Positions 53,508 to 61,897 of a stretch of 64,000 nt of DNA are shown one piece after another. The notes under the pieces are model-generated. The model saw only the letters and a list, made by a program, of their open reading frames with translations. It was not told the DNA's origin and did not search any database. A program made the translations under genes and the position numbers. The stretch's first letter is position 1. Every line of letters begins with the position of its first letter. The stretch comes from Paracoccus denitrificans. Its GTDB lineage: Bacteria > Pseudomonadota > Alphaproteobacteria > Rhodobacterales > Rhodobacteraceae. Where the stretch lies: the NCBI RefSeq assembly GCF_900100045.1, contig NZ_FNEA01000012.1:62001-126000 (forward strand). Reading direction: 5' to 3'.

Positions 53508-54845
53508 ATGACGCGCCAGCTTCATCTCAACCTGTTCCTCATGCCGCGCGGACATCACGAAAGCGCCTGGCGTCACCCGGGTTCAGCGCCCGAAAGCCTG
53601 ACCGACCTGCAGCTTTATGCCAAAGCCGCGCAGATTGCCGAAAGCGCCGGTTTCGACGCCGTCTTCCTGGCGGATGCGCTGGTCGCGCCGACGACGGGCG
53701 GGCTGGTGGCCTCGGGCCATCTGGAGCCGATCACCCTGCTGTCGGCACTGGCGGCGCTGACCCGGCGCATCGGGCTGATCGGCACCGCCTCGACCACCTA
53801 CAGCCTGCCCTATACGCTGGCGCGCCAGTTCGCGACGCTCGATCATCTGTCGCAGGGCCGCGCGGGCTGGAACATTGTCACATCATGGGCGCCGCAGGCC
53901 GGGCAGAACTATGGCCGCACCACCGATGCGGGTCATGCCGAACGCTACGCGATGGCGCAGGATTTCATGCAGGCGGTGGATGCGCTGTGGCGAAGCTGGC
54001 CAGCCGCAGCCGTGATCGACGACCGGGCTGGCGGCATCTATGCCGATCACGACCTGATCCGTCCCGTCGATCATCGCGGACCCTATCACGCCACGCTGGG
54101 CCCGCTCAATGTCCCGGCCGGGCCGCAGGGTCGCCCGGTCTATGTGCAGGCCGGCCAGTCCGAGGACGGGCGTGCCTTTGCCGCTGAATGGGCCGAGGTG
54201 ATCTTTACCGCCCATCTGGCCAAGAACACCGCGCAGGCTTTCTATGGCGATCTGAAATCCCGCATGGTGGCCAAGGGACGCCGCGCCGAGGATGTGGTGA
54301 TCCTGCCGGGCATAAGCGCCGCCATCGGCTCGACCCAGGCCGAGGCGGACCGGGTGTTCCAGGAACTGGACGCGCTGACCAGCCCCGAACTGGGTCTTGC
54401 CCGCCTGTCGGCCCGTTTCGGCGGATACGACTTTACCTCGGTGCCGCTGGACCGGGTGCTGCGCGCCTCCGATTTTCCCGATCCGGCGGCAGTGGAGGCG
54501 TCGAAAAGCCGCGCCATGGGGATTGCCGACCTGGCCCTGCGCGAAGGCCTGACCATGCGGAAGCTGTTGCAGCGCCTGGCCGGGGCGCGCGGGCATCTGA
54601 CGGTCGCGGGTCCGCCAGAAAAGATCGCCGACGTGATCGAGGACTGGTTCGTCTCCGGTGCGGCGGACGGGTTCAACGTCATGCCGCCGATCATCTATGA
54701 ACAGCTGGAGCTGTTTGCGGAGCAGGTCGTGCCGCTGTTGCAGAAAAGGGGGCTGTTCCGCACCCGTTACACGGGCCGGACGCTGCGCGAGCATTTCGGG
54801 CTTGGCCCGGTCGGGCATTCCGAACCCCTTGCCCGGTCCGCATGA
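53508..54845 (+). CDS. NtaA/SnaA/DszA/SfnG-type FMN-dependent monooxygenase
   Basis: The 445-residue class C flavin monooxygenase has the bacterial-luciferase fold with HLNLFLMPRGHHESAWRHPG, GFDAVFLADAL, TASTTYSLPYTLARQFATLDHLSQGRAGWNIVTSW and AERYAMAQDFMQAVDALW. Relatives oxidise dimethylsulfone, dibenzothiophene sulfone or aminopolycarboxylates with reduced FMN. With the sulfonate importer it suggests desulfurisation of an imported organosulfur compound. No flavin reductase gene is adjacent. Confidence 0.88.
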   Translation: MTRQLHLNLFLMPRGHHESAWRHPGSAPESLTDLQLYAKAAQIAESAGFDAVFLADALVAPTTGGLVASGHLEPITLLSALAALTRRIGLIGTASTTYSLPYTLARQFATLDHLSQGRAGWNIVTSWAPQAGQNYGRTTDAGHAERYAMAQDFMQAVDALWRSWPAAAVIDDRAGGIYADHDLIRPVDHRGPYHATLGPLNVPAGPQGRPVYVQAGQSEDGRAFAAEWAEVIFTAHLAKNTAQAFYGDLKSRMVAKGRRAEDVVILPGISAAIGSTQAEADRVFQELDALTSPELGLARLSARFGGYDFTSVPLDRVLRASDFPDPAAVEASKSRAMGIADLALREGLTMRKLLQRLAGARGHLTVAGPPEKIADVIEDWFVSGAADGFNVMPPIIYEQLELFAEQVVPLLQKRGLFRTRYTGRTLREHFGLGPVGHSEPLARSA

Positions 54846-54945
54846 GGGCCGATGCCGTCTGCGCCGTTCCCCATCCTGAAGCGCCCGGGGGCGCGGGTCT
54901 TGTCGCGCCCTGGATCGTCGGCTCTCCGCACCGATGCCGGCTGTT

Positions 54946-54959
54946 TTGATCCCTATCAA
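54946..54959 (+). promoter_or_regulatory. Consensus FNR/FnrP box
   Basis: TTGAT-CCCT-ATCAA is a perfect FNR/Anr-type half-site pair. A TAGCAT -10-like hexamer at 54983-54988 puts the start point near 54994, so the box centre would be near -41.5, the class II activator position. Paracoccus has several Crp/Fnr regulators (FnrP, NNR, NarR) that read this motif. Confidence 0.75.
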
Positions 54960-55014
54960 AGCGCATCGCATCCGAATGTGCCTAGCATGGTCTGGCAATC
55001 AGACCGAGGATGAA

Positions 55015-55203
55015 ATGACCCGTCTTTTCATGATGCTGCTGTCTATCAGTTTGACGACGTTTGCCGGGATCGGCGTGATCGTGGTTCTGGCAATGGGGTT
55101 GTACGATCTGCGAGCCATTCTTCTGGCTGCTGCAGCGGGCGCGATCATGGCCCTGCCCATCACATGGTATGTCGCGCGAAGACTCAAGGACGGCATGGCC
55201 TGA
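55015..55203 (+). CDS. Small two-helix membrane protein, predicted anaerobically induced
   Basis: The 62-residue protein has two hydrophobic helices (LFMMLLSISLTTFAGIGVIVVLAMG and AILLAAAAGAIMALPITWYVA) and a short basic C-terminus (RRLKDGMA). The start at 55015 has a GAGG ribosome site. Similar small proteins occur in other Paracoccus-type genomes without assigned function. The FNR box upstream predicts expression at low oxygen. Confidence 0.72.
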   Translation: MTRLFMMLLSISLTTFAGIGVIVVLAMGLYDLRAILLAAAAGAIMALPITWYVARRLKDGMA

Positions 55204-55629
55204 CGCGCCAGGCGTCTGGCGGCTGGCGCGGGAAGCGCCGGTCGGTTTGCCCTAAGGGTGACCGGTGCGGATGCCATCGGGTTTCGGCGCTCCTGCAGTA
55301 ACCAGTTGCGCGCCAATCCTCGACGTCGCATCCGAGAGCCGGGCGACGGGTCAGGTATGCCCCCTGACTCGCGGCTGGGTCCAGGCCGCGACCAAGGTGT
55401 CGCGAGCGGTTTCGGTGCGCGGGAACCCGCGTCGCTCAGACTTGGGCGCTGCCGCAAAAGGGGATTCTAAATCCCCTTTTGTTCCAGTCGATATCGGCTG
55501 GTTTCGTTGATAAGGTGGGGGCATGAACCGCAATAATTTCAATTCGATCAGGTCGATTACGTCTCGTTTGCGCCGGGAATGCCGGGGATCCGCATTCCTC
55601 GCCGCCTGCCAATCGCCCGGAGGCCGGGC
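55204..55629. other. Intergenic region with an intrinsic-terminator-like hairpin
   Basis: The 426-bp region shows several open frames without convincing ribosome sites or recognisable products. The clear structure is the perfect 12-bp hairpin at 55455-55481. The right part (55500-55629) leads into the CoA-transferase gene without an obvious promoter. Confidence 0.55.
55455..55481. terminator. Perfect A/T-flanked GC hairpin
   Basis: CAAAAGGGGATT and AATCCCCTTTTG are perfect 12-bp arms around a CTA loop. A and T tracts on either side allow termination in both directions. It lies about 250 bp after the small membrane protein gene. Confidence 0.75.
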
Positions 55630-56691
55630 ATGAGCGGAGCCCTGTCCAGCCTGCGCGTCGTCGAGATCGCCGGCATCGGCCCGACGCCGTTTTCGGCCAT
55701 GTGGCTTGCCGATCACGGTGCGCAGGTGGTCCGCATCGCCCGGCCCGGCTCGCCGCAGATCTTTCCGCTCAAGCGCGATGTGCTCGATCGCGGCCGCGAC
55801 TGGTTGGAACTGGACCTGAAATCGCCCGAAGGCCGCGTGATCGCGCGCGACCTGATCCTGCGTGCCGATGCCGTGATCGAGGGCATGCGTCCCGGCGTGA
55901 TGGAGCGGCTGGGTCTCGGTCCCGGCGACTTTCCGGAAAACCCGCGGCTGGTCTATGGCCGCATGACCGGCTGGGGGCAGACCGGCCCGCTGGCGCATTC
56001 GGCCGGCCATGATCTGACCTATCTGGCGATCACCGGCGCGCTTTCCGCCATCGGTCCCGCCGACCACCCGGTTCCGCCGCTGAACCTGGTCGGCGATTTC
56101 GCCGCCGGCTCGATGTATCTGGTCGCGGGGATGCTGGCAGCGATCCTGCGGGCGCGCGAGACCGGCCGGGGGCAGGTCGTGGATGCCGCGATCACCGACG
56201 GCGTGGCGCATCTGATGGCGATGATCTCGGGGCTGCGCGTCAACGGGCTCTGGCGCGACGAGCGGCAGGCGAACCTGCTGGACGGCGGCGCGCCCTATTA
56301 CAGCTGCTACCGCTGCGCCTGCGGTGGCTTTCTGGCCATCGGTGCCATCGAGCCGCAGTTCTGGGCCGATCTGGTCCGGCGGCTGGACCTGTCCGAGGCC
56401 GATCTGCCCGACCGTGCCGATCCGGCGAACTGGGCGGCGCTGCGCGAGATCCTGGCCGCGCGCATCGCCACCCGCAGCCGCGACGACTGGGCGGCCGCGC
56501 TGGAGGGGACGGATGCCTGCGCCGCGCCGGTGCTCTCCATCGACGAGGCGCCTGGGCATCCGCATAACCACGCGCGCGGCACTTATGTCGAGCGCGATCC
56601 GCGCCCGGCACCGCTTCTGTCGCGCGATCCCGGCAGCTTGCGCGAGGGGCGGCGGATCACGGTCGAGGCGGCGCGCGATCTGTGGCGCTGA
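55630..56691 (+). CDS. CaiB/BaiF family CoA-transferase or racemase (alpha-methylacyl-CoA racemase type)
   Basis: The 353-residue protein has the family opening LSSLRVVEIAGIGPTPFSAMWLADHGAQVVRIARPG, GMRPGVMERLGLGP, and GHDLTYLAITGALSAIG, where the GHDL/Y pattern (His-Asp) is typical of alpha-methylacyl-CoA racemases. VGDFAAGSMYLVAGMLAAIL follows. It may epimerise branched acyl-CoA esters or transfer CoA. It stands alone, without obvious pathway partners. Confidence 0.82.
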   Translation: MSGALSSLRVVEIAGIGPTPFSAMWLADHGAQVVRIARPGSPQIFPLKRDVLDRGRDWLELDLKSPEGRVIARDLILRADAVIEGMRPGVMERLGLGPGDFPENPRLVYGRMTGWGQTGPLAHSAGHDLTYLAITGALSAIGPADHPVPPLNLVGDFAAGSMYLVAGMLAAILRARETGRGQVVDAAITDGVAHLMAMISGLRVNGLWRDERQANLLDGGAPYYSCYRCACGGFLAIGAIEPQFWADLVRRLDLSEADLPDRADPANWAALREILAARIATRSRDDWAAALEGTDACAAPVLSIDEAPGHPHNHARGTYVERDPRPAPLLSRDPGSLREGRRITVEAARDLWR

Positions 56692-56704
56692 GACGCCATT
56701 CCGG

Positions 56705-56733
56705 TTGACTTGCCCGCCCGAATCCGCGATATA
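56705..56733 (+). promoter_or_regulatory. Sigma-70 promoter of rplU-rpmA
   Basis: TTGACT (56705-56710), a 17-bp spacer, and GATATA (56728-56733) match the consensus well. A leader of about 140 bases runs to rplU, as is common for ribosomal protein operons. Confidence 0.7.
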
Positions 56734-56882
56734 CCCGCGACCGGCCGGGCCTATGTCCGTTGCCGGCATCTTATTTTGAACCTCACCCGGGCAAAGGGTG
56801 CGCTGTCCGAAGGCGGGGCCTTGCGTCCCCGAACATCCGCGAAGCGGGGGCCGAAGGACGCGGCAGAGCAAGGAAAGACGGA

Positions 56883-57305
56883 ATGTTCGCAGTTCTCAAG
56901 ACGGGCGGCAAGCAATACCGGGTTCAGGCCGGTGACGTGCTGCGCGTCGAAAAGCTGAACGCCGAAGCAGGCGACAAGGTCCAGTTCAACGACGTGCTGA
57001 TGATCGGCTCGGCCGTCGGCGCGCCGCTGGTCGCGGGCGCGGCCGTGCAGGCCGAAGTCATCGACACCATCAAGGCCGACAAGGTCATCACCTATGTCAA
57101 GCGTCGCCGGAAGCACTCCTCGCAGCGCACCCGGGGCCACCGCCAGCAGTTGACGCTGGTCCGCATCACGGACCTGCTTGAAAAAGGCGGCGACAAGTCC
57201 GGCGTGAAGCCTGCCGTCGGCGCCCGCACCAAGATCGAGCCGGCCGTCAAACCGGCGAAAGCCAAGAAGTCGGAAGCCGAAGCCTCGGCCGAAGACGCCA
57301 ACTGA
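56883..57305 (+). CDS. rplU: 50S ribosomal protein L21
   Basis: The 140-residue protein has the L21 core (MFAVLKTGGKQYRVQAGDVLRVEKL; KVITYVKRRRKHSSQRTRGHRQQLTLVRI) and an alphaproteobacterial Lys/Ala/Glu-rich extension after residue 103. The start at 56883 is standard for L21. It is followed by rpmA after 19 bp. Confidence 0.97.
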   Translation: MFAVLKTGGKQYRVQAGDVLRVEKLNAEAGDKVQFNDVLMIGSAVGAPLVAGAAVQAEVIDTIKADKVITYVKRRRKHSSQRTRGHRQQLTLVRITDLLEKGGDKSGVKPAVGARTKIEPAVKPAKAKKSEAEASAEDAN

Positions 57306-57324
57306 GGCAGAAGGAGACTGAGCC

Positions 57325-57597
57325 ATGGCACATAAGAAAGCAGGCGGTTCGTCCCGCAACGGCCGCGATTCGGCCGGTCGTCGTCTCGGCGTGAAACTCT
57401 ATGGCGGCCAGCTGGCCGTCGCCGGAAACATCATCGTGCGTCAGCGCGGCACTACCTGGTGGCCGGGCCAGAACGTCGGCATGGGCCGCGACCATACCCT
57501 GTTCGCCCTGACCGACGGTCATGTGACCTTCAAGAAGGGCCTCAAGGGCCGCACCTACATTTCCGTGCTTCCCGCCAATCTCGAGGCCGCCGAGTAA
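57325..57597 (+). CDS. rpmA: 50S ribosomal protein L27
   Basis: The 90-residue protein begins [28 protein letters not shown], the usual L27 start, and contains [26 protein letters not shown]. It lies at the peptidyl-transferase region of the ribosome. It forms an operon with rplU. Confidence 0.98.
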   Translation: MAHKKAGGSSRNGRDSAGRRLGVKLYGGQLAVAGNIIVRQRGTTWWPGQNVGMGRDHTLFALTDGHVTFKKGLKGRTYISVLPANLEAAE

Positions 57598-57626
57598 GCC
57601 GATTTCAACACTCGGGTGCTATAAAA

Positions 57627-57660
57627 AAGGGGATCGGCAAGGCCGGTCCCCTTCGTGTTT
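57627..57660 (+). terminator. Terminator of rplU-rpmA
   Basis: AAGGGG...CCCCTT arms (with an inner GGC/GCC pair) flank a short loop and are followed by a partly T-rich tail, about 30 bp after the rpmA stop. Confidence 0.75.
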
Positions 57661-57709
57661 TCGGGAAGCGCACCCATATGATTGCGAGTAATTGGGGGAG
57701 AATAGCGAC

Positions 57710-58255
57710 ATGAACGAATTGATTTCCTCGGACGCACGGCAGATCGAGATCGTGACCGAGCGCTTCGTCCTGCGCCCGCTTCGGGCATCGGATGCCGGGC
57801 TCATCGCGCATTACACCGCCGATCGACGCGTGGCCGAGGGAACCCGTTCGATCCCGCACCCCTTGCCGCCCGGTGCATCCGAAGCCTATGTCCGCCGCGC
57901 CATGTCGGATGAACGGGACGAGGATGTCTGGGCCATCGACGGCTCGGCCAACAAGCTTGCCGAGGTCCTGGGCGTGGTCTCGCTGACGCGGATCGACAAG
58001 GAACAATCCGAACTCGGCTTCTGGATCGGGGCTGGGTTCTGGAACACCGGTTTCGCGACCGAGGCGGTCTCGGCCCTGGTCGAAGCCAATCCCCACGGCT
58101 CGCGCACGCTGTTCGCCGAGGCGTTCCAGGACAATCCCGGCTCGGCCCGGGTGCTCACCAATTGCGGCTTCGAATATCTCGGCGATGCGGAAAGCTGGTC
58201 GGTGGCGCGCGAGGCCCGCGTGCCAACCTGGACCTATCTGCGCAAGATGGCCTGA
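57710..58255 (+). CDS. GNAT-family N-acetyltransferase
   Basis: The 181-residue RimJ/RimL-like acetyltransferase has VTERFVLRPLRASDAGLIAHYTADRRVAEGT at the start and ELGFWIGAGFWNTGFATEAVSALVEA (acetyl-CoA loop region) near 110-135, ending NCGFEYLGDAESWSVAR. The start at 57710 has GGGGGAG upstream. Such genes often follow rpmA in Rhodobacterales. The substrate is unknown (a protein N-terminus or small amine). Confidence 0.88.
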   Translation: MNELISSDARQIEIVTERFVLRPLRASDAGLIAHYTADRRVAEGTRSIPHPLPPGASEAYVRRAMSDERDEDVWAIDGSANKLAEVLGVVSLTRIDKEQSELGFWIGAGFWNTGFATEAVSALVEANPHGSRTLFAEAFQDNPGSARVLTNCGFEYLGDAESWSVAREARVPTWTYLRKMA

Positions 58256-58280
58256 CTGGTCCGCGATTGCCGGCACTCCG

Positions 58281-58313
58281 AAAGGCTCGCATGGTTACCA
58301 TGCGAGCCTTTTT
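58281..58313 (+). terminator. Rho-independent terminator of the acetyltransferase gene
   Basis: Perfect 14-bp arms AAAGGCTCGCATGG and CCATGCGAGCCTTT close a TTA loop and are followed by TT, giving a T5 tail. Confidence 0.93.
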
Positions 58314-58423
58314 AATGGCCGGAGCGACGTCGTGCCTTGTCACCGGGCAAGGATGGCGCGCATCGCTGCCTTGCTTCAGCGGCCCGATGATCCGTTGGCG
58401 AGTGGTGCTGCGTCCCTGTCGCC

Positions 58424-58490
58424 ATGAGTATTTCAGGAACGAAGAAGATCATCGCACTACGGCGGTCTTCTTCGTTCTCCAAATACTCAT
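58424..58490. repeat. Palindromic repeat element, copy 2 (short form)
   Basis: The arms (58424-58448 and 58466-58490, 25 bp) are inverted copies: ATGAGTATTT, three variable bases, GAACGAAGAAG, A. Only 17 bp lie between them. The arm sequence is shared with copy 1 at 32823-33028. Confidence 0.85.
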
Positions 58491-58557
58491 ATCGCAACCA
58501 TGCCACCGAATGCAGCGCTGGCAGTCCATGGCGCTGCCGGGCCACGACCGCCCAGCG

Positions 58558-59067
58558 TCAGCGGCGCAGCGTGATGGCATTGCCGGCGCTGGTGATCACC
58601 ACCTCGCGCAGATCTGCCAGGGCGGCGTTGGGAATGGTCAGCGCGACCGTCACCGTATCGCTGGCGGGGTGCGGCGGATTGGCGGCGGCGAAGGTGTCGG
58701 GTAGCGGCGGCTTGCCGACCAGGCGCAGGCGCAGCACGCCGTTTGCGTCTGGGCGGATCCGTCCCCTCGGCATGGGCACCTCGGTCACCAGCGCGACATC
58801 CCACCAGCCCTTGCTGCGGGCAAGCCCGGTCACGACCAGCATCCGCCCTTCGTAGAGCGGCTCCCATTTCGCGCCTGTGACCTGGGCCAGCGGCAGGCGT
58901 CCATCCTGGACCGTGGTCGGATATCCGCCCTGGGGCTCCAGCGTCTGCTGCTGCGCCGGCGCGCCGCCGAACCAGCGGAATGGGTTCCAACTGCTGTCCC
59001 CCATGCGACCGCAGCCGGCCAGCACCAGCATCGCACAGGCAAGAGTGCCCAAGGTTCCTGACCGCAT
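58558..59067 (-). CDS. Conserved lipoprotein of unknown function
   Basis: The 169-residue protein has a lipobox (LACAMLVLAGCGRM, cysteine at residue 19), then WNPFRWFGGAPAQQQT and a beta-rich domain (GAKWEPLYEGRMLVVTGLARSKGWWDVALVTEVPMPRGRIRPD). Comparable lipoproteins appear in Rhodobacterales without a known role. It is convergent with the acetyltransferase. Confidence 0.78.
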   Translation of the reverse strand: MRSGTLGTLACAMLVLAGCGRMGDSSWNPFRWFGGAPAQQQTLEPQGGYPTTVQDGRLPLAQVTGAKWEPLYEGRMLVVTGLARSKGWWDVALVTEVPMPRGRIRPDANGVLRLRLVGKPPLPDTFAAANPPHPASDTVTVALTIPNAALADLREVVITSAGNAITLRR

Positions 59068-59195
59068 GAAGCCTGCCCCCGTTTTACTAAGTCTTTGCCG
59101 CAGTGATAGGACAAGTCGGGCGGGCGCGAAAGCCTCTTTGACCTTGCGGCCCCATCGCGCTATGCCAAGTTCGCCCGCCGCAAGAGGAAGCCCCG

Positions 59196-59603
59196 ATGGC
59201 CACGCCCGCCTTTGAAGACATCGCCGAGACCTTCGATTTCCTGGAGGATTGGGAGGAGCGTTACCGCCATGTCATCGAGCTGGGCAAGGCGATGCCGCCG
59301 ATGGACCCCTCCCTGCAGGTGCCTGCCACCAAGGTCGAGGGCTGTGCCAGTCAGGTCTGGATCATGCCCCGGATCGAGAGCGGGCACTTCGACTTCCAGG
59401 GCGACAGCGATGCGCTGATCGTGCGGGGGCTGATCGCCATCCTGCATGCGCTTTATTCCGGCGTGCCGGTCCGCGAGGTCGCGGCGATCGATGCCAGCGC
59501 CGAGCTTGGCCGGCTGGGGCTGGAGGAACATCTTTCGGCGCAACGCTCGAACGGCTTGCGCGCCATGGTCGAGCGCATCCGCCTGCTGGCTGCGGCGGCC
59601 TGA
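59196..59603 (+). CDS. sufE: SufE family sulfur acceptor protein
   Basis: The 135-residue protein has the SufE fold with the acceptor cysteine in TKVEGCASQVWIMP near residue 50. It takes sulfur from the desulfurase SufS during Fe-S assembly. It stands apart from the suf operon here. A ribosome site (GAGGAAG) precedes the ATG. Confidence 0.93.
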   Translation: MATPAFEDIAETFDFLEDWEERYRHVIELGKAMPPMDPSLQVPATKVEGCASQVWIMPRIESGHFDFQGDSDALIVRGLIAILHALYSGVPVREVAAIDASAELGRLGLEEHLSAQRSNGLRAMVERIRLLAAAA

Positions 59604-59616
59604 ACCTCGGCCGGGA

Positions 59617-60786
59617 TCAGCCGCCGCGCCGGTGCGAGATCCAGCCGCCGCCCAACACGCGGCTGCCTTCGGTGGCATAGAACACGCAGGCTTGGCCGGG
59701 GCTGACGCCTTCCTCCGGGTCCAGCAGCTCGATCTCGGCCCGGTGCTTGCCGGTCACGCGCAGGATGGCAGGGCGCGGCGGGCGGGTCGAGCGGATACGG
59801 GCGGTGACGGCGATCTCGTCCTCGAAGGGCTCGTCGCCCAGCCAGTTGACCTCGGTCACCGGCACGATCTTCGTCGCCAGCGCCTGCTTGGGGCCGACGA
59901 CGACGCGCCGGGTATCGGGCTCCAGCCGCACGACATAGAGCGGATCGCCCAGGCCGCCGATGCCAAGGCCGCGGCGCTGGCCGATGGTGTAATGGATCAC
60001 GCCGCGATGGCTGCCCAGCACATTGCCGTCCATGTCCACGATCTCGCCCGGATCGGCGGCGCCGGGGCGCAGCTTCTCGATCACGCTGGCATAATCGCCG
60101 TTCGGCACGAAGCAGATGTCCTGGCTGTCGGGCTTGTCGGCGACCGCGAGCCCGTATTGCGCCGCCAGCGCCCGGGTTTCGGCCTTGCTGGCCAGCCCCC
60201 CCAGCGGGAAGCGCAGGAAATCCAGCTGCTCCTGCGTGGTCGAGAACAGGAAATAGCTTTGGTCCCGGGCCGGGTCGGCGGCCATGTGCAACTCGGCGCC
60301 CTTCGGACCCATGAGGCGGCGGATGTAATGCCCGGTCGCCATGCAATCGGCATCGAGCTCGCGCGCGGTCTGCAACAGGTCGCGGAACTTCACCCGCTCG
60401 TTGCAGCGGATACAGGGCACCGGGGTGGCGCCGGCCAGATAGGCGTCTGCGAATTCCTCGATCACCGATTCGCGGAACTTGTTCTCGTAATCCAGGACGT
60501 AATGCGGGAAACCGATGCGTTCGGCCACGCGGCGCGCGTCGTGGATGTCCTGCCCGGCGCAGCATGCCCCCTTTTTTGCCAGCGCCGCACCGTGGTCGTA
60601 AAGCTGCAAGGTCACGCCGATCACGTCGTAGCCCTGCGCGGCCAGCATCGCGGCGACGACCGAGCTGTCCACGCCCCCCGACATCGCGACGACCACGCGC
60701 GTCTGCGCCGGCGGCTTGGGAAAGCCCAGCGAATTGACGGTCGAATATGGCGCGGCATGGCGCAGAGAGAGGCTTGGCGCTGTCAT
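59617..60786 (-). CDS. mnmA: tRNA-specific 2-thiouridylase
   Basis: The 389-residue enzyme makes 2-thiouridine at position 34 of tRNA-Glu, -Gln and -Lys. It shows the PP-loop SGGVDSS near residue 36, the catalytic cysteines in [12 protein letters not shown] and [14 protein letters not shown], and a C-terminal beta-barrel ([18 protein letters not shown]). It is convergent with sufE, 13 bp apart. Both act in sulfur transfer. Confidence 0.95.
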   Translation of the reverse strand: MTAPSLSLRHAAPYSTVNSLGFPKPPAQTRVVVAMSGGVDSSVVAAMLAAQGYDVIGVTLQLYDHGAALAKKGACCAGQDIHDARRVAERIGFPHYVLDYENKFRESVIEEFADAYLAGATPVPCIRCNERVKFRDLLQTARELDADCMATGHYIRRLMGPKGAELHMAADPARDQSYFLFSTTQEQLDFLRFPLGGLASKAETRALAAQYGLAVADKPDSQDICFVPNGDYASVIEKLRPGAADPGEIVDMDGNVLGSHRGVIHYTIGQRRGLGIGGLGDPLYVVRLEPDTRRVVVGPKQALATKIVPVTEVNWLGDEPFEDEIAVTARIRSTRPPRPAILRVTGKHRAEIELLDPEEGVSPGQACVFYATEGSRVLGGGWISHRRGG

Positions 60787-60949
60787 GGATCGTCCTTATC
60801 GCGGGCGCGCTGCTTTGGTCCCGCAGTTCATGACATTTATAGGTAAAATCCAGCCATTCTCAAGGGCAGGGGGCGGAAAACGCTGCGCGACTTCACCTCG
60901 GATTAAGAACTTCCCGACATAAGGAGGCAGGAAGAACAGGGACTTGCCG

Positions 60950-61261
60950 ATGTTTTTGAAGAAAACCCCCGGTCCGCGCATCGTGACCCTGCCCGATGGC
61001 AGCATCCTGACCCGGGCCGACCTGCCCGAACCGCAGACGCGCTGGGTGGCCAGCCGCAAGGCCGCGGTCGTCGATGCCGTGCATCATGGCCTTCTGACCC
61101 GAGACGAGGCGATTCGCCGCTATGGCCTGACCGAGGAGGAGTTCGACGCCTGGGCCAGCGCCTTTCGCCGGCATGGCCGCAATGCGCTGAAAATCACGCA
61201 GCTGCAAAAATTCAGACAACCTGAGATTGAGACGAATTTGATAAATAAGCCGGTAACGTGA
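60950..61261 (+). CDS. DUF1153 (SciP-like) protein
   Basis: The 103-residue protein contains the DUF1153 core: [72 protein letters not shown]. In Caulobacter the DUF1153 protein SciP binds CtrA target promoters and blocks CtrA activation. Its position directly upstream of ctrA supports the same role. The start is the ATG at 60950 with AGGGA upstream; a TTG two codons earlier is possible. Confidence 0.88.
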   Translation: MFLKKTPGPRIVTLPDGSILTRADLPEPQTRWVASRKAAVVDAVHHGLLTRDEAIRRYGLTEEEFDAWASAFRRHGRNALKITQLQKFRQPEIETNLINKPVT

Positions 61262-61268
61262 TATTAAC
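61253..61268 (+). promoter_or_regulatory. CtrA-type box upstream of ctrA
   Basis: GTAA (61253-61256), seven bases, and TTAACC (61264-61269) match the CtrA consensus TTAA-N7-TTAA with one mismatch. The box overlaps the end of the DUF1153 gene, 50 bp before ctrA, and would suit autoregulation. Inferred from the motif only. Confidence 0.5.
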
Positions 61269-61317
61269 CTTTTGCGGAGTAGTTTTGCCGGTAGCCTGGT
61301 TAGCAAGAGGAAATGAT

Positions 61318-61872
61318 ATGAGAATCCTTCTGGTCGAGGACGATCCGACCACGGCGCGCAGCATCGAACTGATGCTGACGAATGCGAGTTATAATGTTTA
61401 TCGCACCGATATGGGCGAGGAAGGCATCGACCTTGCCAAGCTCTACGACTACGACCTGATCCTGCTGGACCTGGACCTGCCCGACATGCACGGGATGGAG
61501 GTCTTGCGCCAGATCCGCATGTCGCGCATCGATACGCCGATCCTGATCCTGACCGGCTCGGACGATACCGAAAGCAAGCTGCGCGGCTTCGGCTTCGGTG
61601 CCGACGACTACATGACCAAGCCCTTCAACCGCGATGAGCTGGTCGCCCGCATCCAGGCCATCATCCGGCGTTCCAAGGGTCACAGCCAGTCGGTGATCCG
61701 CACCGGCGAGATGGTGGTGAACCTGGACGCGCGTTCGGTCGAGGTGGGCGGACGCGCGGTCAACCTGACCGGCAAGGAATACCAGATCCTGGAACTCCTC
61801 AGCCTCCGCAAGGGCACGACGCTGACCAAGGAGATGTTCCTGAACCACTTTTATTTTACCGTAACATGTTGA
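61318..61872 (+). pseudogene. ctrA: CtrA, truncated response regulator (3' end lost to an integrative element)
   Basis: The 184 residues match CtrA from [15 protein letters not shown] through the receiver with phospho-acceptor Asp51 ([13 protein letters not shown]) to the start of the winged helix ([26 protein letters not shown]). At that point identity ends: homologues continue LYGG and another 50 residues to a total of about 235, while here FYFTVTC and a TGA follow. The recognition helix and wing are missing, so DNA binding should be lost. An integrase gene facing the junction starts 26 bp further on. A ribosome site (AGAGGAAA) precedes the ATG at 61318. Confidence 0.88.
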
Positions 61873-61897
61873 TTTTTCATAGTCCGAATATGCCGTT

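Larger units (their letters stand above)
58256..58557. other. Intergenic region with a terminator and a palindromic repeat
   Basis: This 302-bp gap between convergent genes holds the strong terminator at 58281-58313 and the second copy of the palindromic repeat at 58424-58490. Open frames crossing it have no ribosome site. I see no gene in it. Confidence 0.7.

Noticed and set aside
55351..56871. A 506-codon open frame on the minus strand
   Set aside because: It is opposite the CaiB-type CoA-transferase, which has clear family motifs; the antisense product is low-complexity and unrecognisable.
58424..58855. A 143-codon frame starting at ATGAGTATTT in the repeat
   Set aside because: It begins inside a palindromic repeat, has no ribosome site, and runs antisense into the lipoprotein gene.
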